Source: Actinobacteria bacterium Ga0077560 (GTDB lineage Bacteria; Actinomycetota; Thermoleophilia; Miltoncostaeales; Miltoncostaeaceae). From it: a DNA stretch of 48,862 nucleotides. The notes under the pieces were generated by a model. The model worked only from the letters and a program-made list of their open reading frames with translations, searched no databases and had not been told where the DNA came from. The position numbers and the translations under genes were made by a program. The stretch spans positions 1 through 48,862 of the forward strand of contig LNFL01000078.1 in assembly GCA_001464275.1 (NCBI GenBank). The letters are read 5' to 3'. This document shows, piece by piece, positions 24,441 to 33,281 of the stretch (positions are counted from its first letter, which is position 1; every line of letters starts with the position of its first letter).

Positions 24441-24500
24441 CTCAGGACTCCGCTTGATCACGATGAAGTTCACTCCGGACCGGACAGGGTCCTAAGCCAC

Positions 24501-25991
24501 ATGGCGGACGACGACCGCTACGGCAACGAGGGCGACACCGGCCGCAAGCCGGTTCCGCGCCCCGACCGGGAGTTCGAGGACCTCGACGACTCGTTCAGCG
24601 AGCGCGGGTCCACGTTCTTCCAGGAGTACGCCGAGCAATACGCCGAGGACGCGCCTCCGGCGCGGCCCGAGCCCGAGGACTTCGGGTTCGACGACATCGC
24701 GGTGGGCGACGACGACGACCTTCCGGCCCCCGGCTCGGCGCGCGACCGCGCCCGCAGCCGTGCCGCGCGCGGCCGTGGCCGTGCCGGCGCCGCGGCCGGC
24801 CGCATCGGGGCGAAGGCCCGCAGCGGCGTGTCGCGCGGTGGCGGTGGCGGCGGCGGGGGACGTTCCCGCGGTGGCGGCGGTGGTGGCCGTGGCGGCGGGG
24901 CGGGGCGCAGGCCCCGGTCGGCCGGTGGTGGTGGCGTCAGCGCCAACAGCCCGCTGGTGCGCATGGGCGGCATCGCCCTCTTCGTGATCCTGCTGGTGGT
25001 GGTGCTGGCCTTCGTCATCCAGGACTGCCGGCGCGACGCCCTGGTGGACGACTACAAGCAGTACGTCAACTCCGCCGCGCAGATCAGCGAGGACTCCGCC
25101 CGGCAGGGTGAGCGGCTGCTGGTGGTCATGAACAACTCCGGTGGCGAGAATGCCGCGGCCCTGCAGAAGAAGGTGCTGCAGCTGGCCAACCAGGCCGAGC
25201 AGCTGCGCTCGCGTGCCGGTGAGCTGTCCGCGCCCGGCAAGCTCGCCGACGCGGATCGCGCGCTCAAGCTGAGCCTGCAGTACCGGGTGAACGGGCTGAA
25301 CGGCCTCGAGAAGGACCTGCCCGCGATCATCCAGCAGAGCGACACCGCGCTCGCGGCCCGCACGATCAAGGACTCGATGCAGAAGTTCCTGGCGTCGGAC
25401 GTGCTGATGCAGGACAGCTTCATCGTCCCCACCGCCGCGGCGCTGCGCGACGAGAACATCTCGAACGTGGCCGCGCCCGACCCGGAGGCCGCGTCCTTCC
25501 TGCGCGGCGCGAACGACCGCTTCGCCTCCGACAACGGGGCCCGTCAGCTCGTGCAGCCGCTCAAGCGGCAGCGCAACGCCAGCGGCGCCAACGGCGGCAC
25601 GGGCACCGGGAACCTGCGCGGCACCCGTCTGGTGTCGGTGGTCGCCGATCCGTCCGGCACGCAGCTCAGCACCGGCGGGGCGTCCGTCGCCGCGTCGAGC
25701 GAGCTGAAGTGGCGCATCACCGTGCTCAACGGCGGGGACTTCGTGGAGTCCAAGGTGAAGGTGACCGTCACGCTCACCTACTCGGCCTCCAGCCCTGTGG
25801 ACACACAGGAGGTGGAGATCCCCACCATCGAGCCGGACAAGGAAGCCACGGTCACGATCCCGGGTCCGCCGTCGGACCAGGTGCAGCTGGGCGAGCGCGG
25901 CTCCCTGAAGGTCACGGTGGCACCGGTGGAGGGCGAGCAGAACATCAGCAACAACTCCGCCGAGTACCCGGTCACCATCACCTTCGGCTAG
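24501..25991 (+). CDS. Membrane-anchored protein with a long cytoplasmic Arg/Gly tail and a beta-rich outer domain
   Basis: 496 residues. About 150 N-terminal residues are acidic, then Arg/Gly-rich (a low-complexity GGGG/GRGR stretch at about 110-145). One membrane helix follows (IALFVILLVVVLAFVIQDC). The outer part is helical with coiled-coil character (about 185-330) and ends in a beta domain (LKWRITVLNGGDFVESKVKV and VEIPTIEPDKEATVTIPG) that looks like a CARDB/immunoglobulin-type fold. Family not recognised. It lies 60 bases after tRNA-Leu and 10 bases before the DUF4446 gene, so the two are probably co-transcribed. Confidence 0.85.
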   Translation: MADDDRYGNEGDTGRKPVPRPDREFEDLDDSFSERGSTFFQEYAEQYAEDAPPARPEPEDFGFDDIAVGDDDDLPAPGSARDRARSRAARGRGRAGAAAGRIGAKARSGVSRGGGGGGGGRSRGGGGGGRGGGAGRRPRSAGGGGVSANSPLVRMGGIALFVILLVVVLAFVIQDCRRDALVDDYKQYVNSAAQISEDSARQGERLLVVMNNSGGENAAALQKKVLQLANQAEQLRSRAGELSAPGKLADADRALKLSLQYRVNGLNGLEKDLPAIIQQSDTALAARTIKDSMQKFLASDVLMQDSFIVPTAAALRDENISNVAAPDPEAASFLRGANDRFASDNGARQLVQPLKRQRNASGANGGTGTGNLRGTRLVSVVADPSGTQLSTGGASVAASSELKWRITVLNGGDFVESKVKVTVTLTYSASSPVDTQEVEIPTIEPDKEATVTIPGPPSDQVQLGERGSLKVTVAPVEGEQNISNNSAEYPVTITFG

Positions 25992-26001
25992 CGGGCGGCC
26001 G

Positions 26002-26511
26002 GTGGAGCCCGTCGTCATCGCCGCGGTCGCCGGCGCCGCAGTGCCCGGCGTGGCGGCCCTCGTGGTTGCCATCGTGCTGGCCGTGCGCCTCAAGCGCCTG
26101 CGGGCCGCGCACGCGGTGCTCCTGCCGGACGGCGCGACCGTCCCGCTCACCGAGCGCCAGGCCGAGCTGCGCGAGGACCTGTCCACGCTCGAGCGGAACC
26201 TGTTGGACCTCCGCGCCCTTGTGGACGCGCAGGCCGAGCACACGGCGCGCGAGCTGGCGAAGTCGCTGCGGTTCCAGGGGCTGGTGCGCTACGACGCCTA
26301 CGGGGACATGGGCGGCAGCCAGTCCTGGTCGATCGCGCTGCTCGACGACTCGGCCAACGGCACCGTCATCAGCTGCCTGCACGCCCGTGACCACGCCCGC
26401 GTGTACTTGAAGGAGGTCGTGGGCGGCCGGTCGGCGCAGCGCCTCTCCCCGGAGGAGGAGCGCGCCATCACCCTCGCCACCGGCGTCGAGCCCCAGCAGG
26501 CCGCCGCGTGA
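26002..26511 (+). CDS. DUF4446 family protein
   Basis: 169 residues. N-terminal membrane helix (VAGAAVPGVAALVVAIVLAV), a coiled-coil-like helix (ERQAELREDLSTLERNLLDL), and the DUF4446 core with LVRYDAYGDMGGSQSWSIAL, ARVYLKEVVGG and LSPEEERAI. The family is widespread in Gram-positive bacteria and of unknown function. GTG start; its stop overlaps the pheA start by GTGA. Confidence 0.88.
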   Translation: MEPVVIAAVAGAAVPGVAALVVAIVLAVRLKRLRAAHAVLLPDGATVPLTERQAELREDLSTLERNLLDLRALVDAQAEHTARELAKSLRFQGLVRYDAYGDMGGSQSWSIALLDDSANGTVISCLHARDHARVYLKEVVGGRSAQRLSPEEERAITLATGVEPQQAAA

Positions 26512-27356
26512 GGGTGGGCTACCTGGGTCCGCCCGGGACGTTCTGCGAGGAGGCGCTGCTCACCCTGTTCGCCGGGGCGGAGATCGACGCGACCCCGTAC
26601 GCCAGCGTGGCGGAGTGCTTCGACGCCGTGTCCAGCGGCGAGGTGCCCGAGGCCCTGGTGCCCATCGAGAACTCCATCGAGGGCGCGGTGAGCACCACCC
26701 TCGACCAGCTGGCCTTCGGGCCCCGCGGGCTGGTGATCCGGGCGGAGGTGATCCTGCCCGTGCGGCAGCACCTCATCGGGCGGCCCGGCATGGCCCTGAA
26801 GGACATCCGGAAGGTGGTGTCGCATCCGGTCGCGCCGGCCCAGTGCTCGCGGTTCCTGCGCCGCAACCTGCCCGACGTGGAGATCGCCGCGGCCAACTCC
26901 ACCGCCGAGGCCGTGCGCCTGGTCACCGCGACGCCCGGCGAGCCGTGGGCGGCGATCGGCACCCTGCGCGCCGCCGACATCTACGGCGGCGAGGTGATCG
27001 CCGAGGACATCGAGGACAACGACCGCAACAGCACGCGGTTCATCCTCATCGGGACCGAGCCGGTCCCGGCCGAGGGGCCCGGGCGGTACCGCACCTCGGT
27101 GGTGTGCATGCTGGGCCGCGACCGGCCGGGGGCGCTGCTGAGCATCCTCCAGGAGTTCGCGATGCGCGCGGTGAACCTGAGCCGCCTGGAGAGCCGTCCC
27201 ACCAAGACCGGCCTGGGCCGCTATCTGTTCTTCATCGACATCGACGGCAGCATGCAGCGCGACCTGCCGGTGTCGGCGGCGATCCGGGCGATCGAGGACC
27301 AGCACCTGGCGCGCGTCATCCCCCTCGGGTCCTACCCCGTGGGTGCCCCCGACTAG
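26508..27356 (+). CDS. pheA: Prephenate dehydratase
   Basis: 282 residues, a monofunctional enzyme with no chorismate mutase part. Catalytic domain: YLGPPGTFCEEAL, PIENSIEGAVSTTLD, and NSTRFILIG with the essential Thr-Arg-Phe. C-terminal ACT regulatory domain: GALLSILQEFAMRAVNLSRL then ESRP, the phenylalanine-binding motif. It converts prephenate to phenylpyruvate in phenylalanine synthesis, with feedback by Phe. GTG start coupled to the DUF4446 gene. Confidence 0.95.
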   Translation: MRVGYLGPPGTFCEEALLTLFAGAEIDATPYASVAECFDAVSSGEVPEALVPIENSIEGAVSTTLDQLAFGPRGLVIRAEVILPVRQHLIGRPGMALKDIRKVVSHPVAPAQCSRFLRRNLPDVEIAAANSTAEAVRLVTATPGEPWAAIGTLRAADIYGGEVIAEDIEDNDRNSTRFILIGTEPVPAEGPGRYRTSVVCMLGRDRPGALLSILQEFAMRAVNLSRLESRPTKTGLGRYLFFIDIDGSMQRDLPVSAAIRAIEDQHLARVIPLGSYPVGAPD

Positions 27357-27371
27357 AGCTACCCTGGGGCA

Positions 27372-28007
27372 ATGCGCGTCGTCGTCCGCAACCCCCCGTC
27401 CGGTGCCGACCGCGCCGTGGTGGCGTGGGACGTGGACGCCACGATGTGGGACTTTCACCGGGCGTTCTACGACGCGGTCCGCGCGGTTCACGTGCACCTG
27501 CCGCCCGCTCCGCCGGCGGGTGTCATCACCTGGCGCTGGGTGTGCGAGCGCATCGGGCACGCCGCCGCCGTGGAGGTGCTGCCCACGGTGCACACCCGGG
27601 ACTGGATGGTGCGGTACGGCCCGCTACCCGGCGCGGTGGAGGCTACCCACGCCGTCCGCGCCGCCGGGGCCCGGGTGGTGGTGATGACCCACCGTCCCGA
27701 GGACACGGCCGACCACACCCGGCTGTTCCTCGACGAGCTGGGCTTCCACTGGGACGAGCTGCGCGTGGGCCCGGACTGCAAGGTCGCGGCCTGCGGGGAG
27801 CTGGGCGCCGGTGTGATCGTGGACGACATGCCCTTCACCCTGGAGCGCGCCGTCGCCCACGGCATGGAGGCCCTCACCATCGCCTGGCCCCACAACGCCG
27901 AGCTGTGCGCCGGCGGGACGATCCGCCACGCCCCGGACTACGCGGGACTGCTCCCGGAGATCCTGGCGGCGGTTGAACGGGCGGCCGCCCGTTCAACCGC
28001 CGCCTGA
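27372..28007 (+). CDS. HAD-superfamily hydrolase, 5'-nucleotidase-like
   Basis: 211 residues. WDVDATMWDFHRAF supplies the HAD motif I (D-x-D-x-T), VVVMTHRPED is a motif II Thr, K at GPDCKVAAC may be motif III, and GVIVDDMPFTLERA is motif IV. The layout resembles 5'(3')-deoxyribonucleotidases and related phosphatases; the substrate is unknown. It begins 15 bases after pheA. The last 13 codons lie within a 40-base perfect palindrome. Confidence 0.82.
   Translation: MRVVVRNPPSGADRAVVAWDVDATMWDFHRAFYDAVRAVHVHLPPAPPAGVITWRWVCERIGHAAAVEVLPTVHTRDWMVRYGPLPGAVEATHAVRAAGARVVVMTHRPEDTADHTRLFLDELGFHWDELRVGPDCKVAACGELGAGVIVDDMPFTLERAVAHGMEALTIAWPHNAELCAGGTIRHAPDYAGLLPEILAAVERAAARSTAA
27965..28004. repeat. 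40-bp perfect palindrome spanning the HAD gene end
   Basis: Each 20-base arm is the exact reverse complement of the other with no spacer (arm GGCGGCGGTTGAACGGGCGG). It ends one base before the HAD stop codon and lies between convergent genes, so it could act as a transcription terminator in both directions despite lacking a T run. It could also be a protein-binding site. Confidence 0.9.
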
Positions 28008-28014
28008 CCGCCGT

Positions 28015-28227
28015 TCATCTGGCCCCGTGGAAGTAGGTCTCGTCGTGGCGGGTGGGGGACTCCGCGTCCAGGCGGCGCTGTTCGATCGCCGCCGCCCACG
28101 GCTCGGTGATGACCGGCCAGCGGCGCAGGGCGCTGGCATGGCGCAGGAACCACGTGAGCTCGGCACGCGCCGAGTTCCGGGCGGTGTCGAAGGTGTGGTG
28201 GCCGGGGCCGCCGCTCATCCGGCGCAC
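28015..28227 (-). CDS. Small hypothetical protein
   Basis: 70 residues, or 67 from the internal ATG at 28218. Helical, with LTWFLRHASALRRWPVITEP and a His/Arg-rich end. No family recognised. Its stop is 7 bases from the convergent HAD gene, just past the palindrome, a tight arrangement that favours a real gene. No strong ribosome-binding site was identified. Confidence 0.55.
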   Translation of the reverse strand: MRRMSGGPGHHTFDTARNSARAELTWFLRHASALRRWPVITEPWAAAIEQRRLDAESPTRHDETYFHGAR

Positions 28228-28270
28228 TCTCTTCGCCGCCGGTGGCCGATGTCCAGGGGGATCCGGCCGG

Positions 28271-29227
28271 TCAGTCGAAGCGGCGGTTGAACTCCCGGAG
28301 CCAGGGCAGGGCGTCGGGGCCGATGCGGTAGACGCCCGGGCCGTTGGCCAGGATGGCCCGGCCGGCCGGCGTGGACTCCGCGAGGGTCCACTTACAGGCC
28401 ATGGCGTCGCCGCAGCCCGCGGGTGATCCCGCCGGGGTCACCCCCGAGGTGAACAGGAAGTGCACGCGGGTGGGGTCCCCTCCGTACCGGCCGAACAGCC
28501 CGGTGAAGCTGGGCGGGACGGTGCGCCAGGTGCGGGCGTCGAACGAGACGGCGCGGCCGTTCACCCCGCTGTACATCTGCAGGTGGATCCCGCCGGCCAG
28601 TGCGAGGCCGGGCATGACGCCACGCCACGTGGACCAGTGGGGCTTGCCGTCACGGCCGAGGTTCCTCTCCGGGCCGCGTCCGGCGGCGATGGCGGTGTGC
28701 ACCGCGGGCGCCAGGTAGACGTGCACCCGAGATGCCCAGGTGCCGCCGTACGGCGAGGGGGTGTCCAGGATGCGCATGGCGCGGGTGAACCGGGCACCCG
28801 GGCTCGACGGGCTCACCGGCGGGAGCGTCATGCCCCGGCGCGGGACCCGCGGGGCGCCGTCCCCGAATCGGCGGCCGATCTCGTCGATCGCCACCAGGTG
28901 CGAGGCCGCGCCGAAGCTCCCGCGGCGGATCTCGTCGCGCAGGAGGTCGGCCATGGCCTCGGCGCTCATCCCCTCCAGCGCGGCGCCGCTGACCTTGGCG
29001 ACCCGGAACGGCGCGTTGTCGCCCGGCGCGAGCATGCCGCCGCCGCCGGGGTCCTGGCGCAGGGCGCCCCGTTCGGGGCTCAGGCCCGGGCCCGAGGGCG
29101 GGTCCACGAGCTGCTCCACCACCGGGGTGAGGTCGTAGACCAGCGTGAGCGGGCTGGTGGCCGGGGCCGCGGCCGGCGCGGTGACGGCGAGGGTCGCGAT
29201 GGCGATGAGGGCGGAGCGGACGGTCAC
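28271..29227 (-). CDS. Secreted hypothetical protein
   Basis: 318 residues. The GTG start is followed by a signal peptide (SALIAIATLAVTAPAAAPA). The mature protein has about 300 residues with many Gly, Pro and Trp and one clear Cys pair (GCGDAMACKW); it contains VHVYLAPAVHTAIAAG and FTSGVTPAGSP. No catalytic motif recognised. It is transcribed divergently from the HNH gene. Confidence 0.78.
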   Translation of the reverse strand: MTVRSALIAIATLAVTAPAAAPATSPLTLVYDLTPVVEQLVDPPSGPGLSPERGALRQDPGGGGMLAPGDNAPFRVAKVSGAALEGMSAEAMADLLRDEIRRGSFGAASHLVAIDEIGRRFGDGAPRVPRRGMTLPPVSPSSPGARFTRAMRILDTPSPYGGTWASRVHVYLAPAVHTAIAAGRGPERNLGRDGKPHWSTWRGVMPGLALAGGIHLQMYSGVNGRAVSFDARTWRTVPPSFTGLFGRYGGDPTRVHFLFTSGVTPAGSPAGCGDAMACKWTLAESTPAGRAILANGPGVYRIGPDALPWLREFNRRFD

Positions 29228-29377
29228 CCCACATGGATCGGCAACTCCTCGCGGGGGCTACACCCCGCACGGCGGCGGTCACCGTGGCGTCACACCCCGT
29301 TCGGATGGGCGTCCGCGCCGCGAACCGGGCTACTATTGCCCGCGACGACGTTTGACACGCGGCACAGGGCGATGCGC

Positions 29378-29878
29378 ATGGCGCAGCAGGTCCTCGTACT
29401 CAACGCGACCTATGAACCCATCAACGTCTGCACGTTGCAGCGCGCCGTCGTCCTCGTGCTCAAGAACAAGGCCGAGGTCCTCGAACGGGCCGCCAAGCAC
29501 CTCCGCTCGGCCACCGCGAGCTTCGCCTACCCGCTGGTGATCCGGCTGGTGAGCTACGTGCGCGTCCCGCGCAACGAGAAGCGCAAGATCTCCCGGCGGG
29601 CCGTGTTCGCCCGGGACGACTACCGCTGCCAGTACTGCGGGGTGACCGCCCACCTCACCGTCGACCACGTCATCCCCCGCAGCCGCGGCGGATCGTCGAC
29701 CTGGGATAACGTGGTGACCTCCTGCGCACCCTGCAACGTCCGGAAGGCCGACCGCCTCCCCGACGAGGCGGGCATGCACCCGCGGGTCACGCCGAAGGCG
29801 CCGCCGCAGGACGTGTTCATCGCCGTCGCGGCGCCGAGGCGCCCGAAGAGCTGGGAGCCGTATCTGCGCCCGGTCTGA
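29378..29878 (+). CDS. HNH endonuclease family protein
   Basis: 166 residues. The N-terminal QVLVLNATYEPINVCTLQRA signature precedes an HNH domain with zinc-binding CQYC (84/87) and CAPCN (116/119) and the catalytic DHVIPRSRGG (96-105). The family is nearly universal in Actinomycetota as a single-copy chromosomal gene of unclear role, probably a DNA nuclease. ATG at 29378 preferred because AGGGCG sits about 7 bases upstream; an ATG two codons earlier is possible. Confidence 0.9.
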   Translation: MAQQVLVLNATYEPINVCTLQRAVVLVLKNKAEVLERAAKHLRSATASFAYPLVIRLVSYVRVPRNEKRKISRRAVFARDDYRCQYCGVTAHLTVDHVIPRSRGGSSTWDNVVTSCAPCNVRKADRLPDEAGMHPRVTPKAPPQDVFIAVAAPRRPKSWEPYLRPV

Positions 29879-29908
29879 CGGCGCAGCCCACTCCCCCTCA
29901 CCACCCAT

Positions 29909-30361
29909 ATGGACCAGATCAACCGCCTCCACACGGCCGCCAACACGCAGCCGCATGCCTTCCCGGACCCCGAGCCCGCCCTCGGGCTGGTGATCCTCAC
30001 CTGCATGGACGCCCGGATCGATCCGCACGAGCTGCTCGGCATCGGGCTGGGCGACGCGCACATCATCCGGAACGCCGGCGGCATGGTGACCGACGACGTG
30101 GTGGAGAGCATCGCCATCTCCCAGAAGATGGTGGGCACCACGCGCGTGATGGTGGTGCACCACACCAACTGCCTGGCCCACGGGGACCGCGCGCCGGGGT
30201 ACTCGCCGGCCCAGACGGCCGCCTGGGTGGTGCAGCAGCTGCGCAACGACCCGCGCCTGCCCCACCGGGAGAAGATCCGCGGGTTCGTGCTGGACACCGC
30301 CAACGAGGGTGGCTCCACCCTCACCGCGATCGACGAGGCGGTTCCGGCGAAGCCCGTCTGA
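29909..30361 (+). CDS. Beta-class carbonic anhydrase
   Basis: 150 residues. Zinc ligands and catalytic dyad are visible: TCMDAR (Cys32, Asp34, Arg36) and VHHTNC (His85 or His84, Cys88), with HIIRNAGG between. It interconverts CO2 and bicarbonate in the cytoplasm. It is on the short side for the family, whose members of this small clade are usually about 160-170 residues. ATG start 30 bases after the HNH gene; the two may share a transcript. Confidence 0.88.
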   Translation: MDQINRLHTAANTQPHAFPDPEPALGLVILTCMDARIDPHELLGIGLGDAHIIRNAGGMVTDDVVESIAISQKMVGTTRVMVVHHTNCLAHGDRAPGYSPAQTAAWVVQQLRNDPRLPHREKIRGFVLDTANEGGSTLTAIDEAVPAKPV

Positions 30362-30518
30362 GGCGGCCGGCCGGCACCACCCGGTCCGGCCCGCACCGGG
30401 TGTGCATGGGGCAGTTGAGGGCCAGTCCTTACCTGGGGGGAACCAGCGCCTAACCCGTCCCCTGGGAGTCTTCTCCCCGAAGCCCGGGGACGCCGGGCAC
30501 CGACTCGGAGGCAGGACC

Positions 30519-30902
30519 ATGGGACGCAGCACCAAGATGGCGGTGGCACTCGGTATCGCGGCAGCGGTCGCCGTTCCGTCGATGGCCGTGGCCCGCGGTG
30601 ACGACGACATCCGCCGGTCCGGGACGTGCACGGCGAACGCCACGTCGAAGATCAAGCTCAGCGACGAGGACGGCCGCATCGAGGTGGAGTTCGAGGTGGA
30701 CCAGAACCGCAACGGCGTGCCGTGGCGGGTCGTGATCACCCGGAACGGCTCCCAGGTCTTCAGCGGCGTGCGCACCACGCGTGGGCCCAGCGGGTCGTTC
30801 GAGGTGCGCCGGGTGCTCTCCAACAGCGCGGGCCGCGACGTGATCCGCGCCAGGGCGACGAGCCCGGCCGGCCAGGTCTGCCGCGCCTCGGCGACCTTCT
30901 AG
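30519..30902 (+). CDS. Small secreted hypothetical protein
   Basis: 127 residues. GGAGG stands 9 bases before the ATG, and a signal peptide (MAVALGIAAAVAVPSMAVA) leads into a mature domain of about 100 residues. The mature part has two Cys (GTCTANAT and AGQVCRASATF) that could bridge, and a beta pattern (KIKLSDEDGRIEVEFEVDQN, then PWRVVITRNGSQVFSG), like a single immunoglobulin-type sandwich. Followed by a strong terminator, so probably monocistronic. Confidence 0.82.
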   Translation: MGRSTKMAVALGIAAAVAVPSMAVARGDDDIRRSGTCTANATSKIKLSDEDGRIEVEFEVDQNRNGVPWRVVITRNGSQVFSGVRTTRGPSGSFEVRRVLSNSAGRDVIRARATSPAGQVCRASATF

Positions 30903-30909
30903 ACCGGTC

Positions 30910-30944
30910 GGGGCCGGCATCTCGGGGCAGCGGATGCCGGCCCC
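30910..30944 (+). terminator. Hairpin terminator after the small secreted protein
   Basis: 12-bp perfect stem GGGGCCGGCATC / GATGCCGGCCCC with an 11-base loop, eight bases beyond the stop codon. There is no T run, as is common in high-GC actinobacteria. Confidence 0.7.
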
Positions 30945-31094
30945 GGCCCTGACACCCCGCCCCCCGTCGGGGCCATCCCCGCATGGCCCCGACGGCGGAG
31001 ATCCGCAGTGGATCCCGCTCCCGAGCCGCCGATGGCCCAGGCACCGCCGCCCCGGCGTGTGGCGCCCCCGGCCGGGTGCGGCATGATCCCCGAC

Positions 31095-31832
31095 ATGGGG
31101 ACTGGCCGCAGACGGGTCCTGGTGGTCGAGGACGAGACGGGGATCGTGGAGCCGGTGGTGGCCGCCCTCGAGCGTGAGGGCTTCACGCCGGTGGTGGCGG
31201 GCACCCTGGAGGAGGCCCGCGCGGCGTTCGAGGCCGAGGCGCCCGACATCGTGCTCCTGGACGTGATGCTCCCCGACGGCTCCGGCTTCGACCTCTGCCG
31301 TGACCTGCGCCGGACTTCCGATGTGCCGGTGATCATGGTGACCGCCCGCGGTGACGAGATGGACCGCATCGTGGGGCTGGAGATCGGCGCGGACGACTAC
31401 GTGGTGAAGCCGTTCTCGGCACGTGAGCTGGTGGCGCGCGTGCGGGCGGTCCTGCGGCGGTTCGAGGCCACGTCGCGGGTGGAGGCCCCGGCCGAGGCGG
31501 TGGCGATCGCCGTGGGCGGCGTGCGGCTCGACACGGCGCGCCGGCAGGCCACCCTCGACGGTGAGCCGCTGGAGCTCTCGCGCAAGGAGTACGAGCTGCT
31601 GACGCTGCTCATGCGCAACGCCGGCGCCGTGGTCACCCGCGAGCAGGCCATCGAGGAGGTGTGGGACACGAACTGGTTCGGGTCCACGAAGACCCTCGAC
31701 GTCCATGTGAGCGGCCTGCGCAAGAAGCTCGGCGACGACCCCACCGCTCCCACGTACATCCACACGGCCCGCGGGGTGGGCTTCCGCTTCGCCGGCGCCG
31801 ACGAGCTCGAGGCGGGGGCCGCGACGCCGTGA
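31095..31832 (+). CDS. OmpR-family response regulator of a two-component pair
   Basis: 245 residues. Receiver: VVEDE, phosphoacceptor Asp about 56 (IVLLDVMLP), VTARG, DDYVVKPFS. DNA-binding winged helix: LSRKEYELLTLLM, KTLDVHVSGLRKKLGDD, HTARGVGFRF. ATG at 31095 chosen because it sits right at the receiver fold; another ATG four codons earlier is possible. The stop overlaps the kinase start (GTGA), so the pair is translated together. Confidence 0.94.
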   Translation: MGTGRRRVLVVEDETGIVEPVVAALEREGFTPVVAGTLEEARAAFEAEAPDIVLLDVMLPDGSGFDLCRDLRRTSDVPVIMVTARGDEMDRIVGLEIGADDYVVKPFSARELVARVRAVLRRFEATSRVEAPAEAVAIAVGGVRLDTARRQATLDGEPLELSRKEYELLTLLMRNAGAVVTREQAIEEVWDTNWFGSTKTLDVHVSGLRKKLGDDPTAPTYIHTARGVGFRFAGADELEAGAATP

Positions 31833-33271
31833 GCCTGCGCCGGCGGATGGTGCTGGCGTTCGCGTACGTGGTGGTGCTGGTCACCGTCGTGCTCGGCATC
31901 CCGCTGCTGGCCAGCGTGTCGGGCCGGGTGGACGCGGAGGTGCGGGCCGACGCCTCCGGGCAGGCGCACCTCATCGCGGCGACGGCGTCCGGCCTGCTGG
32001 GCGACCGCCCGGCCCTACGGGCCAGCCTGCGGTCCACGGCGGCGGACATCGGCGGGCGGGTCATCGTGGTGGACGCCCGCGGGGTGCTGGTCGCCGATTC
32101 CGCCGGACCCCGGCTGGAGGGCGACGCGTACGGCGACCGCCCGGAGATCGCCGCCGCGCTGCGCGACGGCCGCGCGGTGCAGGACACCCGAAGCAGCGAC
32201 ACCCTGGGCGAGGACATCCTGGTGACCGCGGTGCCGCTGGTGGACGGCGGGCGGCGCGTGGGGGTGGTGCGGGTCACCCAGAGCACCGAGGCGGTGCGTG
32301 CGGAGGCGCGCCGCGACCAGCTCGCGCTGGGCGCGATCGCCGGGCTCGCCCTCACCCTGGGCCTGGTGGTGGCGTGGTTGCTGGCCGGGTCCCTGGCGCG
32401 GCCCCTCACCCGCCTGGCGGAGGCCGCGCGCCGCGTGGCGGGCGGCGACCTGACGGTGCGGGTGCAGGAGGAGGGCTCGGCCGAGCAGCGCGAGGTGGCC
32501 CACGCGTTCAACGACATGACGGGCCGCCTCAACGCCTCGCTGAACGCCCAGCGGGAGTTCGTCGCCAACGCCTCCCATCAGCTGCGCACGCCGCTCACGG
32601 GCCTGCGGCTGCGCGTGGAGGCGGCGTCCCTTCGGGCGCAGGACCCGGCGCTGCGCAGGGATCTGGAGCAGGCCGAGGCCGAGGCGGATCGCCTGGGCCG
32701 CCTGTTGTCCGGGCTGCTGACGCTGGCCCGTGAGGGTGAGGAGCGGCCGCCGCTGCGGGCGCCCACCGACCTGGCGGACCTGGCCGAGGAGGCGGCCGAG
32801 CGCTGGGGGCCCGCGGCCGGCGCCCGCGGCACCGCGGTCGTCGCCGACGGCCGGGGACGTCCCGTGGTGCGCGCCCCGGCCGAGGAACTGGACATCGTGG
32901 TGGACAACCTGGTCGAGAACGCCCTCGTGTACGCACCCGAGCACTCGGTCATCCGCGTGGGCTGGGAGGTCCGGGGCACGACCGGGGTGCTCACGGTGGC
33001 CGATGAGGGCCCGGGGCTCAGCCCCGATGACGCGGCGCGGGTGTTCGAGCGGTTCGCGCGCGGCAGCGCCGGCCAGGGCACGCCCGGCACGGGCCTGGGC
33101 CTGGCGATCGTCCGGACGCTCGCCCGCCGGTGGGATGGCGATGCGACGCTGGAGAACGGCCCCGACGGCGGCGCGCTGGCCACCGTGACGCTGCCGCTGC
33201 ACGACGCACCGCGGCAGGCTTTGCACCGGGATGGGCGGGACCTGGACGGCTCCTTACCCGGCGGGGCCTAA
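31829..33271 (+). CDS. Sensor histidine kinase, partner of the preceding regulator
   Basis: 480 residues. First membrane helix (MVLAFAYVVVLVTVVLGIPLLA), an extracytoplasmic domain of about 130 residues with a PAS/CHASE-like DSAGPRLEGD segment, second helix at about 168-185, HAMP, HisKA with the phospho-His in NASHQLRTPLTGLRLR, and the ATPase domain (VDNLVENALVYAP, DEGPGLSPDD, GTGLGLAIV). The signal is unknown. Start is the GTG overlapping the regulator stop. The cytochrome c gene lies 10 bases downstream. Confidence 0.94.
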   Translation: MSLRRRMVLAFAYVVVLVTVVLGIPLLASVSGRVDAEVRADASGQAHLIAATASGLLGDRPALRASLRSTAADIGGRVIVVDARGVLVADSAGPRLEGDAYGDRPEIAAALRDGRAVQDTRSSDTLGEDILVTAVPLVDGGRRVGVVRVTQSTEAVRAEARRDQLALGAIAGLALTLGLVVAWLLAGSLARPLTRLAEAARRVAGGDLTVRVQEEGSAEQREVAHAFNDMTGRLNASLNAQREFVANASHQLRTPLTGLRLRVEAASLRAQDPALRRDLEQAEAEADRLGRLLSGLLTLAREGEERPPLRAPTDLADLAEEAAERWGPAAGARGTAVVADGRGRPVVRAPAEELDIVVDNLVENALVYAPEHSVIRVGWEVRGTTGVLTVADEGPGLSPDDAARVFERFARGSAGQGTPGTGLGLAIVRTLARRWDGDATLENGPDGGALATVTLPLHDAPRQALHRDGRDLDGSLPGGA

Positions 33272-33281
33272 CGTGCGGCGC

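Noticed and set aside
24492..26243. 583-codon minus-strand frame opposite the 24501-26511 genes
   Set aside because: No recognisable domain; the plus-strand products have a membrane helix and a DUF4446 core with coupled starts.
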